The notes under the pieces are model-generated. The model ran no database searches. It was given only the letters and a program-made list of their open reading frames with translations, and had not been told where the DNA came from. From contig NW_020312785.1 of the NCBI RefSeq assembly GCF_003265705.1, positions 21,020,450-21,084,449 of the forward strand: 64,000 bases of DNA, given 5' to 3'. Of the stretch, positions 23,648 to 35,140 are shown piece after piece. The translations under genes were made by a program, and so were the position numbers. Numbering within the stretch: the first letter of the stretch is position 1; every line of letters begins with the position of its first letter. This stretch comes from Callorhinus ursinus. Lineage: Eukaryota > Chordata > Mammalia > Carnivora > Otariidae.

Positions 23648-23832
23648 GTAGAGTATAGTGATCAGTCAAGTAGGTTCTGAAGATGAATGGCCTGGGTATA
23701 AATCGGACACCCTCTACTTCCTAATTATATGATTTGGGGGCAAGGTAATTATTCTCTGAGCCTCATTTTCCTCCTCTGGCTTGTTTTGAAGACAAAAGAA
23801 ATTAAAAAAAAATTTAAGACATATAGAGTTAA
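23648..23832 (+). repeat. MIR SINE
   Basis: GGTAGAGTATAGTGATCAGT, then ATGGCCTGGGTATAAATCGG, then TCTCTGAGCCTCATTTTCCT matches MIR from its tRNA-like head through the core. Confidence 0.82.
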
Positions 23833-24586
23833 ACAGTATGTAAAGTATGTCTCTGACACATCCAAAATTCCCAAGATTAATTACAGTTATTATTTTAAGG
23901 ACACAAAAACAGTGAGGTTTGATCAAGAAATCCTTGGTGGATTTGAGTCAAATGGACATTCTCTTGCTTTGAGGGATGATTAAGAAAGGCAGATTTCAGA
24001 AAGCAGAGGGAGACTTTAGGCAACGCCTGGGAGGAGTGATTGGAAATAGGCTACAGATTCAGAAATCAGCTCTCAATAATTCACTGGTTAAGAGGATACG
24101 TGTTTCAGGAGTAGCTTCACATATGTATGGTAATATTGGAACCTAGGGAATGTGCCTGAGATTTACCTTTGTGATAATTGATGAATCTGCAAGTGGTCAG
24201 AATACGTAAAAATGAAGGTTTTTCAGGTTTTTATGTTTCCCCTAAACTTAGAGATGACATTTTACTCCTTAGAAATGAATGAAAGCAAGCATACATCATG
24301 TTAAACATGCCCCTTTTTTGGAACAGTACAGAGAAGTGAATTAGCAACAAACGAAAAATGTTCATCTATTTGCTCATTTTATAACAACCCTTTAAAATGA
24401 AGGATAGCTTTGCATTCCTTTAATAAACTTGCATAAAAAGACAACAGCAATATTTTACTCTTAGGCTAATATTTTTCACCTCACGAGAATACACATAAGG
24501 CTTCAAGAGAAGTGATATGAGTTATGCTGTGTCTCCATAGTTGAAAGAAAGCAACGTTGCATGTGGAAATGTCACGAGTAATAAAG
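23833..24586. other. Unassigned stretch
   Basis: No gene or recognised repeat. The 84-codon plus-strand frame at 23729-23983 begins inside the MIR and is not convincing. Confidence 0.4.
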
Positions 24587-24597
24587 GAGGGGGTTGT

Positions 24598-24796
24598 AGG
24601 GGCACCTTGGTGGCTCAGTTGTTAAGCGTCTGCCTTCGGCTCAGGTCATGGTGCCAGGGTCCTGGGATTGAGCCCCACATTGGGCTACCTGCTTGGCGGG
24701 AAGCCTGCTTCTCCCTCTCCCACTCCCCCTGCTTGTGTTTCCTCTCTCACTGTGTCTCTCTCTGTCAAATAAATAAATAAAATCTTTAAAAAAACT
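24598..24796 (+). mobile_element. Carnivore tRNA-derived SINE, sense (young subfamily)
   Basis: GGGGCACCTTGGTGGCTCAG head, GAAGCCTGCTTCTCCCTCTC, CCCCTGCTTGTGTTTCCTCT, tail AAATAAATAAATAAAATCTT. An 11-bp duplication GAGGGGGTTGT is at 24587-24597 and 24797-24807. It is close to the arctoid consensus. Confidence 0.97.
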
Positions 24797-24941
24797 GAGG
24801 GGGTTGTGGGGAATCATCTGTGAAAAATACCTTCCAATATTTTTGGGAAACAGGGCTAGTAGAATAAGACTAGTTCTTTGTAATCTTAATTCAAAATACT
24901 ATATTGAAAGTGGTGTTCTTTTCTTTGGCCACTTTCCACTT

Positions 24942-25003
24942 TATTCATTCATTCATTCATTCATGCATCCATCCAACCATCCATCCATTTATTTATTTAT
25001 TCC
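24942..25003. repeat. Compound tetranucleotide microsatellite
   Basis: (ATTC)n then (CATC)n then (TTTA)n. It directly abuts the A-rich end of the antisense L1 that follows, so it probably grew from that L1's tail. Confidence 0.9.
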
Positions 25004-25198
25004 TTCTAAGTTCTTATTTAAATTCCTGTTAGTTAACATACAGTGTAATATTAGTTTCAGGTGTACAATATAATGATTCAACACTTGCATACAACACCTG
25101 GTGCTCATTACAAAAAGGGCACTCCTTAATCCCCATCACCTATTTAACCCATCCCCACCAGCCTACCCCCTGATAACCATCAGTTTGTTCTCTATAGT
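25004..25198 (-). mobile_element. Carnivore L1 3' UTR fragment, antisense
   Basis: CCTGTTAGTTAACATACAGT, then TAATATTAGTTTCAGGTGTA, then CAATATAATGATTCAACACT, then CAACACCTGGTGCTCATTAC, then CTTAATCCCCATCACCTATT, then TAACCATCAGTTTGTTCTCT. This is the canonical carnivore L1 3'-UTR order, 5'-truncated. Confidence 0.93.
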
Positions 25199-25429
25199 AG
25201 AGAGAACATGTAAACATTGAAACAAGAGTTAATTTCCTTTAATCAAAAAAAGCTTATAGTGAAGACACTACAAAATGGATTCACAGAACAATTGTTCTCA
25301 GCTAGGATCTCAGTAAATCCAAAGATTAAGAATTATTAAATGTTACAAAATAAAAATGAAATATGCAACTTTATTTTTAAAAAAATAGATCTTAAATGTT
25401 TATGCCACAAAAAGAGGAACAATAATAAT

Positions 25430-25580
25430 ATGATGTGATGGAGAATTCTAGCTAATGTTATGGTGGTGATCATTTTGCAATACATAGATATATGCAAATA
25501 TATCAGATCAGATATATCTGATCAACAAGTTTTAAGTTACACAATTTTACATGTCAATTATATTTCAATAATAGTAGAGG
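25430..25580 (+). mobile_element. Old L1M 3' end fragment
   Basis: TGGAGAATTCTAGCTAATGT, then GTGGTGATCATTTTGCAATA, then ACACAATTTTACATGTCAAT and ATATTTCAATA match the L1MA/MB 3' terminus ('ggtgatcatttcacaatgtat...gtcaattatatctcaataaa'). A perfect palindrome GATCAGATATATCTGATC sits inside at 25506-25523. Confidence 0.72.
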
Positions 25581-25581
25581 A

Positions 25582-26846
25582 AATTAAGACAAGTGTATGG
25601 CATCATAGAAAAATGAGGACATCCTATGTGTAAAAATGAAAATGTTCACTTTGAAAAAATTTAAAATAATTTGTCTTAGAAGAAAAAGAGATGTTAAAAT
25701 AAATGTGGATAATCCTATAAAATAAAAATTTTCTTTCACAAAATCTGTGCAATTGGCCTTCTTGATATTCATTTAATTTGTAAGAATGCTTTAAAAAGTC
25801 ACAGTAGTACAATTAAGGAAATTTAAAATATAATGCAATGTGTCAACAACTTTTAAAATTGCTGCTAATTGCATTTCTGGTTATTACTGATTTCTGTTCA
25901 CACTGGTCTAATCCATGCTTTTCTTTTTAACAAATAATTTTACTTTTATAGGAAAGCACAGTTATGTGGGTGAGATGACTTTATTTCTCATGTACAGCTT
26001 ATGGTAAACTCCAAAGGTTTAATACTAACAGTGTCAATGACACCTACTAACAGCAACAGCAATGTCATGCTTAGAGTGAAAAAAATCGTCAGACCCTTGT
26101 GAAATATCTTGCAAATTCAAATTCTTTCTGTGAGGGCAAATACAACAGGAATTTGGAACACCAAACACCCCCAAAATAACCTGAACATCAAAGTTTTAAG
26201 CATTTATTATAGATTATAAATTTCTGGTTTATACCTAAGATAATATACCTCAAATCACTTTGGATTCTGAAGGTAAGAAATTAGAATTTTCCTTTGGTAT
26301 TATTACTTGTTAGCATATAAAATAAAATATTTCCAGTTACATGTAGTTCAAGAAGCTACTAAACTTGTTTTCTTCCATGTCAAGCCTAAGATGTTTTGTT
26401 GTCATTCATTCTGTCAGGTATGCTATATTTTTGTCTTTCATTCTTGACTTTAGGGGGTAGGGCACAGTATGATATTTCCCTTAGCTCTTGGAAGGAAGAA
26501 CAGTTTAATTCAGGAAGTTTAATACTTGGTTCCCAGTTCCCTAGAATGTTATGGTTTACTATTTTCTTTTCACTTAACAGAAGGCATTTTGCTTCTTACC
26601 CAGATGCTAATCACAGATTTGTTACTGCCCTGAAGACATCCCTTTACTATGTCGAACATAAAGTTGTCTTACATTTTTATAAATTTTCTGAATAGCAAAA
26701 AAAATTTGGAACATCAAGAGAGTAGTGGTTTCTGCTTCCTTCAGAAAAGCAGGTCTAGGAAATCCTAGGCATAAAAGATATAATCTAATTTCATGTGGTT
26801 TTTTGATTTCCATTTATGGATGATGTTTTTATAAATTCTCCCAACA

Positions 26847-26890
<44 letters not shown>

Positions 26891-26991
26891 TTGGAAAATG
26901 AAAGTGTATAAGAACACTGTTTGCTGAAGCTTTTGTGTTCTGAAAAGTTGATGAATATTTTCTTAAATGTTGGCACAAAAGAAAAAAATTA
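25582..26991. other. Unassigned stretch with a (TA)n tract
   Basis: No gene visible. The 99-codon plus-strand frame at 26396-26695 has no recognised domain. A long (TA)n tract occurs at 26849-26887. Confidence 0.4.
26849..26887. repeat. (TA)n microsatellite, about 19 units
   Basis: Uninterrupted TA dinucleotides flanked by AACA on the left and TGTT on the right, so the tract plus flanks is itself a perfect inverted repeat. Probably polymorphic in length. Confidence 0.97.
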
Positions 26992-27005
26992 TTTCGAACA
27001 TTTTA

Positions 27006-27208
27006 TTTATTTATTTATGTTTAAAGGAGTCTATTTATTTATTTGATAGAGACACAGAAAGAGAGGGAACACAAACAGGGGGAATGGGAGAGGGAGAAGC
27101 AGGCTTCCCACTGAGCAGGGGGCCTGATGTGGGGCTCGATCCCAGGACCCTGACCATGACCTGAGCCGAAGGCAGACACTTGACGACTGAGCCACCCAGG
27201 CACCTCTT
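27006..27208 (-). mobile_element. Carnivore tRNA-derived SINE, antisense
   Basis: TTTATTTATTTATGTTTAAA tail region, GAGGGAACACAAACAGGGGG, GCAGGCTTCCCACTGAGCAG, antisense head ending CCACCCAGGCACC. Duplication TTTC[G/C]AACATTTTA at 26992-27005 and 27209-27222. Confidence 0.95.
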
Positions 27209-27222
27209 TTTCCAACATTTTA

Positions 27223-27987
27223 ATCTTTGACTCTGCATTGCTGTCATTTTTCAATGCGATTATTAGTTTTTTACTTGACTTCTTTATTGAAAGTTAGTGC
27301 ACTGAATTACTGAAAAGAAGCTCTTCAGTTTTTGCATTCCCTTCTTTTGCTGGTCAGTGATTACTAATTTCTATGTCTTTTATATGTATTATCCTTTTTT
27401 GTTGGTATTCAAGAAATCTGGAAAATGCATTGAGAGTTGAGTTGAGTTGGACACATGTAGACATCTGTACATGTGAAAAAAATGTCTACAGAAATGTCTT
27501 TAAAAATTAATAAAATATCAACTTAGAAATCTAGCATGCCTGAAACTGAGTAAGTCCAAAGAAGAGAGGTTCAAAGTGAGGTCAAATAGGAAAGGGATTT
27601 GGATTTTATAATTATGATGAGGACGAGTTGGCTGTTTAAAGAAAGAAATTGACAAGACTTGAACATATGTTACTGCCTGGTCTTTAATTGTAACAGTAGT
27701 AGCTCTGCCTGCCCCCTTGTCCCCGAATCAGAGCACAGGCTCAAAATGAACAATTCCTCCTCCACTGATGAAGGAGGTTTACCCACTCACCTCCAGGTAT
27801 GACTTCCCTTAACATTGCTGCAAATTTGTCACTGTCCCAGGGCATTAAGTTCGCATTCATGACTTCTAAACAACCTGATTTCCCCCAGGCTCATTGAATA
27901 CAGTGCCTTGGCTCTATGGGCTGAAAGACATATGCTATAAATTGCAAATGTCTTGCTACCATTCCTTAACAAACATATCTACTGAAC
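27223..27987. other. Unassigned stretch with a GC-richer patch
   Basis: No gene assigned. The patch at about 27,690-27,900 is visibly GC-richer than its surroundings (CTCTGCCTGCCCCCTTGTCC; CACTCACCTCCAGGTATGAC) and matches no repeat I recognise. Confidence 0.4.
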
Positions 27988-28001
27988 TGATTTACTATGT
28001 T

Positions 28002-28180
28002 TTTTTTTCTTAAAGATTTTATTTATTTGACAGAGAGAGCACAAGCAGAGGGAGGGAGAGGGAGAAGCAGTGTCCCTGCTGAACAAGGAGCCCGATGTGG
28101 GTGGGACTCGATCCCAGGAACCTGGGATCATGACCCAGGCTGAAGGCAGCTGCTTAACTGACTGAGCCACCCAGGTGTCC
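28002..28180 (-). mobile_element. Carnivore tRNA-derived SINE, antisense
   Basis: T8 tail, TTAAAGATTTTATTTATTTG, antisense head ending GAGCCACCCAGGTGTCC. Perfect 14-bp duplication TGATTTACTATGTT at 27988-28001 and 28181-28194. Confidence 0.97.
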
Positions 28181-28194
28181 TGATTTACTATGTT

Positions 28195-28666
28195 GACCAG
28201 ATGCTCACCTTGAGTGTATGTTCACAAGAAAATGAAAAAGAAATTACAAAAACACAGTTTCATATTTATGATTAACTTTATCCTATCAAAGATGCTGAAA
28301 GAAAATGCTAAAGTAGCTTCCCACTGTCAATTCATAGCAGGGTAGGAAATCACTTGTTGGAAAACAGTGTTGGAATGAACTTAATTATAATTGTAGTTTT
28401 ACACGTATAGATATATAGATTGTTGAAATTATAGTTTTGAGAAACTTGCAATGTAAACATTTAATGTAAATATCCAGGGACTAAAACAGACATGACCCAC
28501 CTTGAACTTTTGAACTCATGTATTTTTTAAAGTATAAATTTAGTCTAAGATATTATCCAGAATGCATCCTAGAGCTTGGGGATGTTTGGAAAAGAGAAGA
28601 CCCCCTAAGGCCCCAAATTATTTGGTGGGCTCTGTAAATGGACACAGAAAATAAAGGTTTTAGGGA
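28195..28666. other. Unassigned stretch
   Basis: No gene or recognised repeat seen. Confidence 0.4.
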
Positions 28667-28683
28667 AGTGTAGAGCAAGGGGA

Positions 28684-28848
28684 TGGTGTCTGGGTGGCTC
28701 AGTCCGTTAAGTGTCTGCCTTAGGCTCAGGCCATGAGGATCAGGGTACTGTGATCCAGTCCCACATTGGGCTCTCTGCTCAGTGGGGAGTCTGCTTCTCC
28801 CTCTGACCCTCCCCCCCCCTCTCTTTCTCTTGCAAAGATTAAAAAAAA
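28684..28848 (+). mobile_element. Carnivore tRNA-derived SINE, sense, short and diverged
   Basis: GGTGTCTGGGTGGCTCAGTC head, GGGGAGTCTGCTTCTCCCTC, a C9 run, short tail A9. Imperfect duplication AGTGTAGAGCAAGGGGA / AGTAGAGAAAGGGGA at 28667-28683 and 28849-28863. The CT-rich part is contracted and the copy is older. Confidence 0.93.
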
Positions 28849-29067
28849 AGTAGAGAAAGGGGAACTTACAACTGGGGAGAAATGAATTTAGGATAATTAA
28901 AAACAAAGGTAGAGAAAATTCTGAAAGGAATCTCAAGTGGTGTATGTGTAGACGTTGTGTTTCTCACTTGAAACTTTAAGAATGCAGTATTGCTTCTGAT
29001 AGTCTCCCTTTTATAGCTCAGTGACTTGATAGTGTGACATCACCTGTCTTCTCAGAAAGTAGTTTTA

Positions 29068-29288
29068 TTTTTTTTAATTTTTGAAAAAGATTTATTTATT
29101 TTAGAGTGTGCGCATACGCATGCATGCCCACACAAGTGGGGGAGGGGCAGAGGGAGAGAAAGAATCCTGAAGCCAACTACCCGTTGAGCAGGGAGCCTGA
29201 CTGGGGCTCGATCCCAGGACCCTGAGATGATGACCTGAGACAAAATCAAGAGTCGGCCACTTAACCAACTGAGCCGTCCGGTCACCCC
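29068..29288 (-). mobile_element. Carnivore tRNA-derived SINE, antisense (old)
   Basis: T-rich tail, AAAAAGATTTATTTATTTTA, antisense head ending GAGCCGTCCGGTCACCCC. Perfect 14-bp duplication AGAAAGTAGTTTTA at 29054-29067 and 29289-29302. Contains alternating GTGTGCGCATACGCATGCAT near 29106-29125. Confidence 0.96.
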
Positions 29289-29302
29289 AGAAAGTAGTTT
29301 TA

Positions 29303-29834
29303 GACTAATTTCAAAACTAAGTTCTTCAATTAGAAAGCAATTTTTATCCAAGATTCTCTAATTTCTACTTTAATTAATTAGTCGCAATACAATTCTTGCC
29401 AAACAAGGAAATCTAAATTCATCAAGACTGAATTTTATTTCATATCTGCTTAGGGGTAGTGAACCACTCTTTGGGAGACATAAATTAGGGTGATAGACAA
29501 TATCCATTCACTCTAAAGTAAAGCCTTTATGTGTAATGAATTATTTGTCATAATTCTAGGAAGTGGCATGTTTTGGCAATTATAAATACAAATTGTATTA
29601 AACTTGTAAAATAAAATATTAAGCTATATCATTAAGGTCAAAATGATGTTTAAAGGAAAACTCTAACTGTAATCTCCAGTATATTAAAATGTGATTTATT
29701 ACATAATATTTGTACATCAATCCCTGCAAGAGAAACAGGTTTTTAATATACAAGTCTTCTCTGGCTCATGCATAATAAAACTTGATAAAATAAAGTATAT
29801 TATTATTTGACAGGATCAACTTCCTTCAAATTAG
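29303..29834. other. Unassigned AT-rich stretch
   Basis: No gene or recognised repeat. Confidence 0.4.
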
Positions 29835-29918
29835 TTTTTAATTAATTCAGTAAGCATTTATTGATGACCTACTGTATGCAGTGCACTTTGCTGATACCAG
29901 TATATTTGATATTATATG
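29835..29918 (-). repeat. L2 or MIR 3' fragment, antisense
   Basis: AATTCAGTAAGCATTTATTG, then ATGACCTACTGTATGCAGTG, then CACTTTGCTGATACCAG matches the antisense L2 3' end ('tttattgagcacctactatgtgccaggcact'). A sense-strand tail-like CTGGCACATAGTAGGTGCTT lies nearby at 30137-30156. Confidence 0.6.
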
Positions 29919-30171
29919 AGGTCATGAATCATGGTATTTGTGCTTGACAATTTGATTTATTAAATGTTTGCATGTTATTCTATATAAGCAAAATAGATAA
30001 GTAAATAAAATAAATGCTTAAATTCCTTTAAAAATCCAGGTAGTATTATTATGAAAAATTCTATAACTTCTCTAATGTCTATTTTCTTCCATTGGAAAGA
30101 ATACCTAGTTCCCATTTAAATGAAGTATATGAGGCCACTGGCACATAGTAGGTGCTTACTAATTTGAGCTT

Positions 30172-31060
30172 ATATCAAATCAGTGTCCTCATGCATCGTA
30201 TTATCCTATGTCCTCTAAATCTGTTATATTCTAGTCTTGGGCTCCCTTTTCTGTGGCCTTACATATTTGTATTAGATTAGGATAAAAACAGCACCATCTA
30301 ATTTTTTGACTTAACTACTTCACAGTTATTTTCAGATTCACATTTTTCATGTTGAACAAATTATAACTGGCTACATATAAAAATATACCTTTCTGGAACA
30401 TGTTAGCTTTAAAAGTTTAGAGAAACTTTTCTATGCAAAAAATGATATAAGATATGCATATGTTCACATATCATATTTACTTAAAAGATATCTAATGAAA
30501 TTCAGAGTTTGCAGTTGTGTTACACACAGTTGAAGTTGCAAATCAAAAAAGACAGAAATCCAAAAACCAGATTGAATTTCTACCTCAGAAATATTTGCAA
30601 TTCCTCATAAATGGAATGACAGATTTTGTGATTTTTAAGTTATAGTTTATGTATAACTACATTTTACACAACTCTAGCCATTAACAACTTATATTAAAGA
30701 CTAAATTAAGTCATACATCAGACTAAGAAAGATAGCAAATTTCTTGTGTTCTGGTGTGGGAAGAAAAAGACATTTTTAGTATAAAATTTACTATGCAACA
30801 CAGAATGGACAGATGGTGCACATAATCCATTTGTTGAAAAGCTCTTAGTTCTGTGCATTGGAAGAAAACCAGGTGACACGTTAGGCAGCAGTTTTTATCA
30901 AAGACATTTTTGAATTGCACACAACCTGAGAATAAAGATCTAGAAGGAGGCTCCCAACTGAAACAAGTCATTCTTGATCAAAATCACAGGATTTCACTAT
31001 TAATAATCACAAATATTTTATCTTCTCAAGTCTAAAAATCTATTCTCTTCTCACACTTTC
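30172..31060. other. Unassigned stretch
   Basis: No gene. The reverse-strand 82-codon frame at 30723-30971 has no recognised domain. Confidence 0.4.
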
Positions 31061-31074
31061 AGTTTTTATAGGAG

Positions 31075-31212
31075 TTTCACACACACCATCTTAGTTTTTC
31101 CCTCCTAACTAGATGAATTGGCAGCAAAGATGAAAGAATAACTCATTGCAGTTGGTGATTTTCTCAAGATCACAGAGCTGGTCAGTAGACCATGTGGTTC
31201 AAATAAAACATG
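31075..31212 (-). repeat. MIR SINE, antisense
   Basis: ATTTTCTCAAGATCACAGAG followed by CTGGTCAGTAGACCATGTGG and TTCAAATAAAACATGAGAC matches antisense MIR ('cttgcccaaggtcacacagctagtaag...gattcgaaccc'). Confidence 0.65.
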
Positions 31213-32897
31213 AGACTAGCCACTACTGGGTACCTAAAAAATGAACAGCACTGTGACTACTATACTGATAAAATCCCCCATTTATCAGTTTGGGTGATTA
31301 CTATAGTAAACATGGATTCATGCACTATACTGTGAGAGAATTAAAAGAAGAAAATTCATGTGATTTTTTTTTAATGGCATGCATCTCTGCTTAGGACAGA
31401 CTGTGCTTTTTAGACAAACAACTTCATCCTGCAGTTAGAAACTCTAGAGAAGTGTGATATCAGAACTCAATTGGTCTTGATATTTAAAGTCTTTGTACTA
31501 AAATACTAAATCTCTCGTGAACAATACAAGAATGAGATTTGGCATAAAAGTTATATTGGTATATTTCAGCATATTGGTGCCTAGCTGGGGTATTCACAAG
31601 AAAAATATTTGGCATTTTTCAACATCAGTCATATATTTAAAATCTGACTGCCTTTTTGGTAAAGATATTTTAAATAAGTTACCTGTGGAAAGTTATGGTT
31701 CTGTATGGGCTTTAGGAGGAAGACTGCTCACCCAACATAGGAAAATGGATTATCTTAATTAGTATTGGTATTATCTCAATTTTCTCGAAGAATATAAACT
31801 GGAATATGTAAACTATTCATGCTGTGGGCCATATTGAAAGATAATAAAAAATTGAAATAAAATGCCAAGATATTAGTGGGGACTCATCTGGGTCTACCAG
31901 GATCTCAGTTTCACCTGAAAATCCTTAGAGGCACTTGAATATGCCCCAGAAGGCAATGATTTTCAATACACGCTCACTTTTTCTATTACTAAAAATAGTT
32001 TACCAGGAAAGTGCAGGTTGTGTTAAGAGGCAGTTCAAATAAAGGATTAAATAAGGTACAGAATAGCAATGTGGGAGGCACTTTGTGTTAACGCTCTCTT
32101 AAAATGTCATAAGTTTCAGAACAAAAGAAAACAGCCTGAGTTCTGCATAAGCAACTGCTGGCCAGTATGAAATGTGCTGTAAAATATGGAAGAGGAATTA
32201 AGAAAAGAACACTTCTTTCTTCTGATCGTTGTCTTCCCTCTGGTTCTTAGCCAACTGAAACAATTTGTTTCATATTCTTGCTTACGGCTCCTTCTATGGC
32301 AGCAGCTTCTTGCTCATTTTGACAAATGTCACATCCTTAACAATCATGATGTATGGAAAGGGGGCCAACGATCCCTCTAGCTCTGCAAAAGACAGGCACA
32401 ATACCTGCTGGGTATTAGAATCTACCAACTTCATGACAACTGATGATATATTTTCCCATTAAAACCAGCAGAGTATCTGTTTGAAACAGGATGCCTAAAG
32501 ATAGGTCCTGGTTTATTCTTGAGGTTCATTTTACTCTGAAAAATATCCTGCTTTGTCAAACAAAATTTATGGTCATCATATGTAAGGTTCACCTGTTCTC
32601 TGTACAAGAAATGCCAATGTTAAAAATTTTTGGCAAAGTAGAAGTAAACTTTGTAAGGTATGCAAGTATGAAATGATATCTGAGCACCATCTCTGTCACT
32701 TTGCACTTAGAGAACGCAAATGCTAAGGCAATGAGTTCACATACTTTATCATATTTGTATAATCTGCATGTAGTAGACTGTTTACACATATATCAGTCAC
32801 ATATACACACTCACACAATGTCATAGCAACCTAATTAGGAATGGAAGTTTCTAAAAGTCAAATACAGTGGAGCAGTACTGTATAATATTGTCTCATT
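31213..32897. other. Unassigned stretch
   Basis: About 1.7 kb with several open frames of 61-81 codons on both strands, none recognised. No SINE or L1 signature and no CpG-rich promoter-like segment. Confidence 0.4.
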
Positions 32898-32907
32898 TAA
32901 GTTTTAT

Positions 32908-33113
32908 TTATTTATTTTTTTAAAAAGATTCATTATTTTAGAGAGAGAGAGAGTGTGGGGGATGGGGCAAAGGGAGAGGAAGAGAGAGAATCTCAAGCAG
33001 ACTCTCCACTGAGCGTGGAGCCTGATGTGGGGCTCAACTCATGAAACTGAGATTGTGACCTGAAGTGGAATCAAGAGTTGAACCCTTAACTGACTGAGCC
33101 ACCCAGGTGCCCC
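32908..33113 (-). mobile_element. Carnivore tRNA-derived SINE, antisense (old)
   Basis: TTATTTTTTTAAAAAGATTC tail, AG-rich tract, CTCCACTGAGCGTGGAGCC, antisense head ending CCACCCAGGTGCCCC. Perfect 10-bp duplication TAAGTTTTAT at 32898-32907 and 33114-33123. Confidence 0.95.
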
Positions 33114-33439
33114 TAAGTTTTATATTTTTAAGAGGCATGATCAAGGTATGAGGGAGGAGATTATACCAGTTGAATAAAACATAAAACCTTCAGTACCTTT
33201 CAACTCTTCTTTTTGTGGGGACACTAAGAAGCAGTCCAGGAAACTTTTGTGTGTGTGAAGAAAGATACTTTATCAAGTTTTCTTGGTAAATGCTATTTAA
33301 GGAATTAATTTGTTAACATTTAGTGAAATTGGTATGTCTCTTCTCTGTAAAGCTTATAATTTCACTTCAGAGTCTCTCTAACACAGATATACAGGAAAAT
33401 CCTAGGATGTTCTTTGGAATATTTTAGTAAATAACAAAA

Positions 33440-33662
33440 TGGGGATGGATGAATAAACTTTAGTCTATAAATTACTGTGTAATAGTTAAAAGGAATAAAC
33501 TAGACCTCCATATACATCCATCAAATAGGTCTCAAAATTATCACTTAATGTAAAAAATTAAGTAAAACAAGGTAGATGTGACAAAATCTTTTGTGTAAAT
33601 TTAAAAATGGAAAATTACAAATATTTATGGATATGTATTTGAATAAAAAAGGAGTAAAAGGA
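33440..33662 (+). mobile_element. Old L1M/HAL1-like 3' fragment
   Basis: GGGATGGATGAATAAACTTT, then ATTACTGTGTAATAGTTAAA, then AGGAATAAACTAGACCTCCA, then CAAATAGGTCTCAAAATTAT, then AAGTAAAACAAGGTAGATGT, then TTTTGTGTAAATTTAAAAAT resembles the C-terminal/3' region of old L1ME or HAL1 elements. Confidence 0.6.
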
Positions 33663-34052
33663 TTATCTGTCCTTTATTTATAAGGGAGATTAAACATACC
33701 TATAGTAAATAAATGAAAATTAGCCTGTAGATTTGTTAATTGTTTGTATCTTTACTCTTTTATTATTTTTTTTCTTTTTGTCTGTTTAGATTTATTCTTT
33801 TGTTCTTTTTCTAATGTCTTAACTGTTTAATCTGTTTTTAGAGTTTACTGATTTCTGGTGTGTTTTAAGTATGCTCCTATATCTCCAAATCTGCAAATTC
33901 TTTGTTATTGATTTTTGTTTTCATTTTTAACTTAATTGCATTTTGATTGGAAAAAGTAACTGCTTTATGACTTCCCCACACATTCAAGTTTTGTTTCAAG
34001 TTTCATGTGTATCTGGGAATAATGTGTATTTCTTAAAATGATGTATTTGTTG

Positions 34053-34240
34053 GGCGCCTGGGTGGCTCAGTTGGTTAAGCGACTGCCTTCGACTCAGGTC
34101 ATGATCCTGGAGTCCCGGGATCGAGTCCCACATCGGGCTCCCCGCTCGGCGGGGAGTCTGCTTCTCCCTCTGACCCTCTTCCCTCTTGTGCTCTCTATCT
34201 CTCATTCTCTCTCTCTAATAAATAAATAAAATCTTTAAAA
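34053..34240 (+). mobile_element. Carnivore tRNA-derived SINE, sense
   Basis: GGCGCCTGGGTGGCTCAGTT head, AAGCGACTGCCTTCGACTCA, CGCTCGGCGGGGAGTCTGCT, tail TAATAAATAAATAAAATCTT. Perfect 18-bp duplication AAAATGATGTATTTGTTG at 34035-34052 and 34241-34258. Well preserved, CpG-rich head, so fairly young. Confidence 0.98.
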
Positions 34241-34537
34241 AAAATGATGTATTTGTTGATATCCTATATATCTATCATTTTGCTTTATATATTTTGATGG
34301 CAAGTTATTAGAGGCATCAGTGCTTAGAATCATTTCTGTAAATGAGTTATTTATCATTGTTTTGTGGGCATTTTTATTCTACTTAGTGTTTTATACCTTA
34401 AAGAATACTCTGTTTAATATTAATACAGATACACTAGCTTTCTTTGACTACTATGTACCTAACTTTCTATTCTTTGTCTATCAGTTTTCCTATGTCCTTA
34501 AATTTATGTGTGACTCTTAGAAATCGTATAATCCTGG

Positions 34538-34564
34538 ATTTTATTTATTTATTTATTTATTTCA
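34538..34564. repeat. (TTTA)n tract
   Basis: TTTTATTTATTTATTTATTT, about six units, inside the antisense old L1. Confidence 0.85.
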
Positions 34565-35140
34565 ATTTAACCTTACCTGGAATGTTAATCCATTTATATT
34601 TATTAGGATTACTGTTAATTTGAATTCATTACTATATTATTTCTTGTTTTCTTCTTTGTATATTTCTCCTCTGCTTCATTTTATCACCTTTTCTGCATCC
34701 TTTAAATTGTTTTTTTACTTGCTTTTATTTTTGAATTCTATTTCTTCCTTGTACTTTGCAATAGTTATCATAAAACTTTAACAGGTGTATTTATCTTAAA
34801 GTCTATAATTAATCACTGTCTCTACTTCCTTTTATATAACACATGGACCTGGATTTTTCTTTAAATCAAATCACCATCTATCTCACCTTACTTATTGTTG
34901 TCCCATATTTTAATTCTGTCTTTTCTTTGTCCTCAGATTAGATATTTTTCTTGTTTCACACAGACTGTGTGTATTTAGATTTATGCACATGCTTACTACT
35001 TTCTTTGTCAACATTTCTTCTTACATCTCCAACTTTCCTTCTGTGGTTATTTTCCATTTTGCATAAATAACAGAATTCTTTTAAAAATGGGGAAACGGTG
35101 GTAATTTAGGCCAACTAAAGGTTGTTTTGGTTTTTCTTTT

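Noticed and set aside
24598..24680. tRNA-like sequence in SINE heads
   Set aside because: The heads derive from a tRNA but lack an intact cloverleaf and belong to the SINEs; not functional tRNA genes.
24942..25003. Tetranucleotide run as a telomere-like or satellite array
   Set aside because: Short, compound and adjacent to an L1 tail; a simple microsatellite.
28553..28936. 127-codon minus-strand frame
   Set aside because: Runs through a SINE and its A-rich tail; composition reflects the CT-rich tract.
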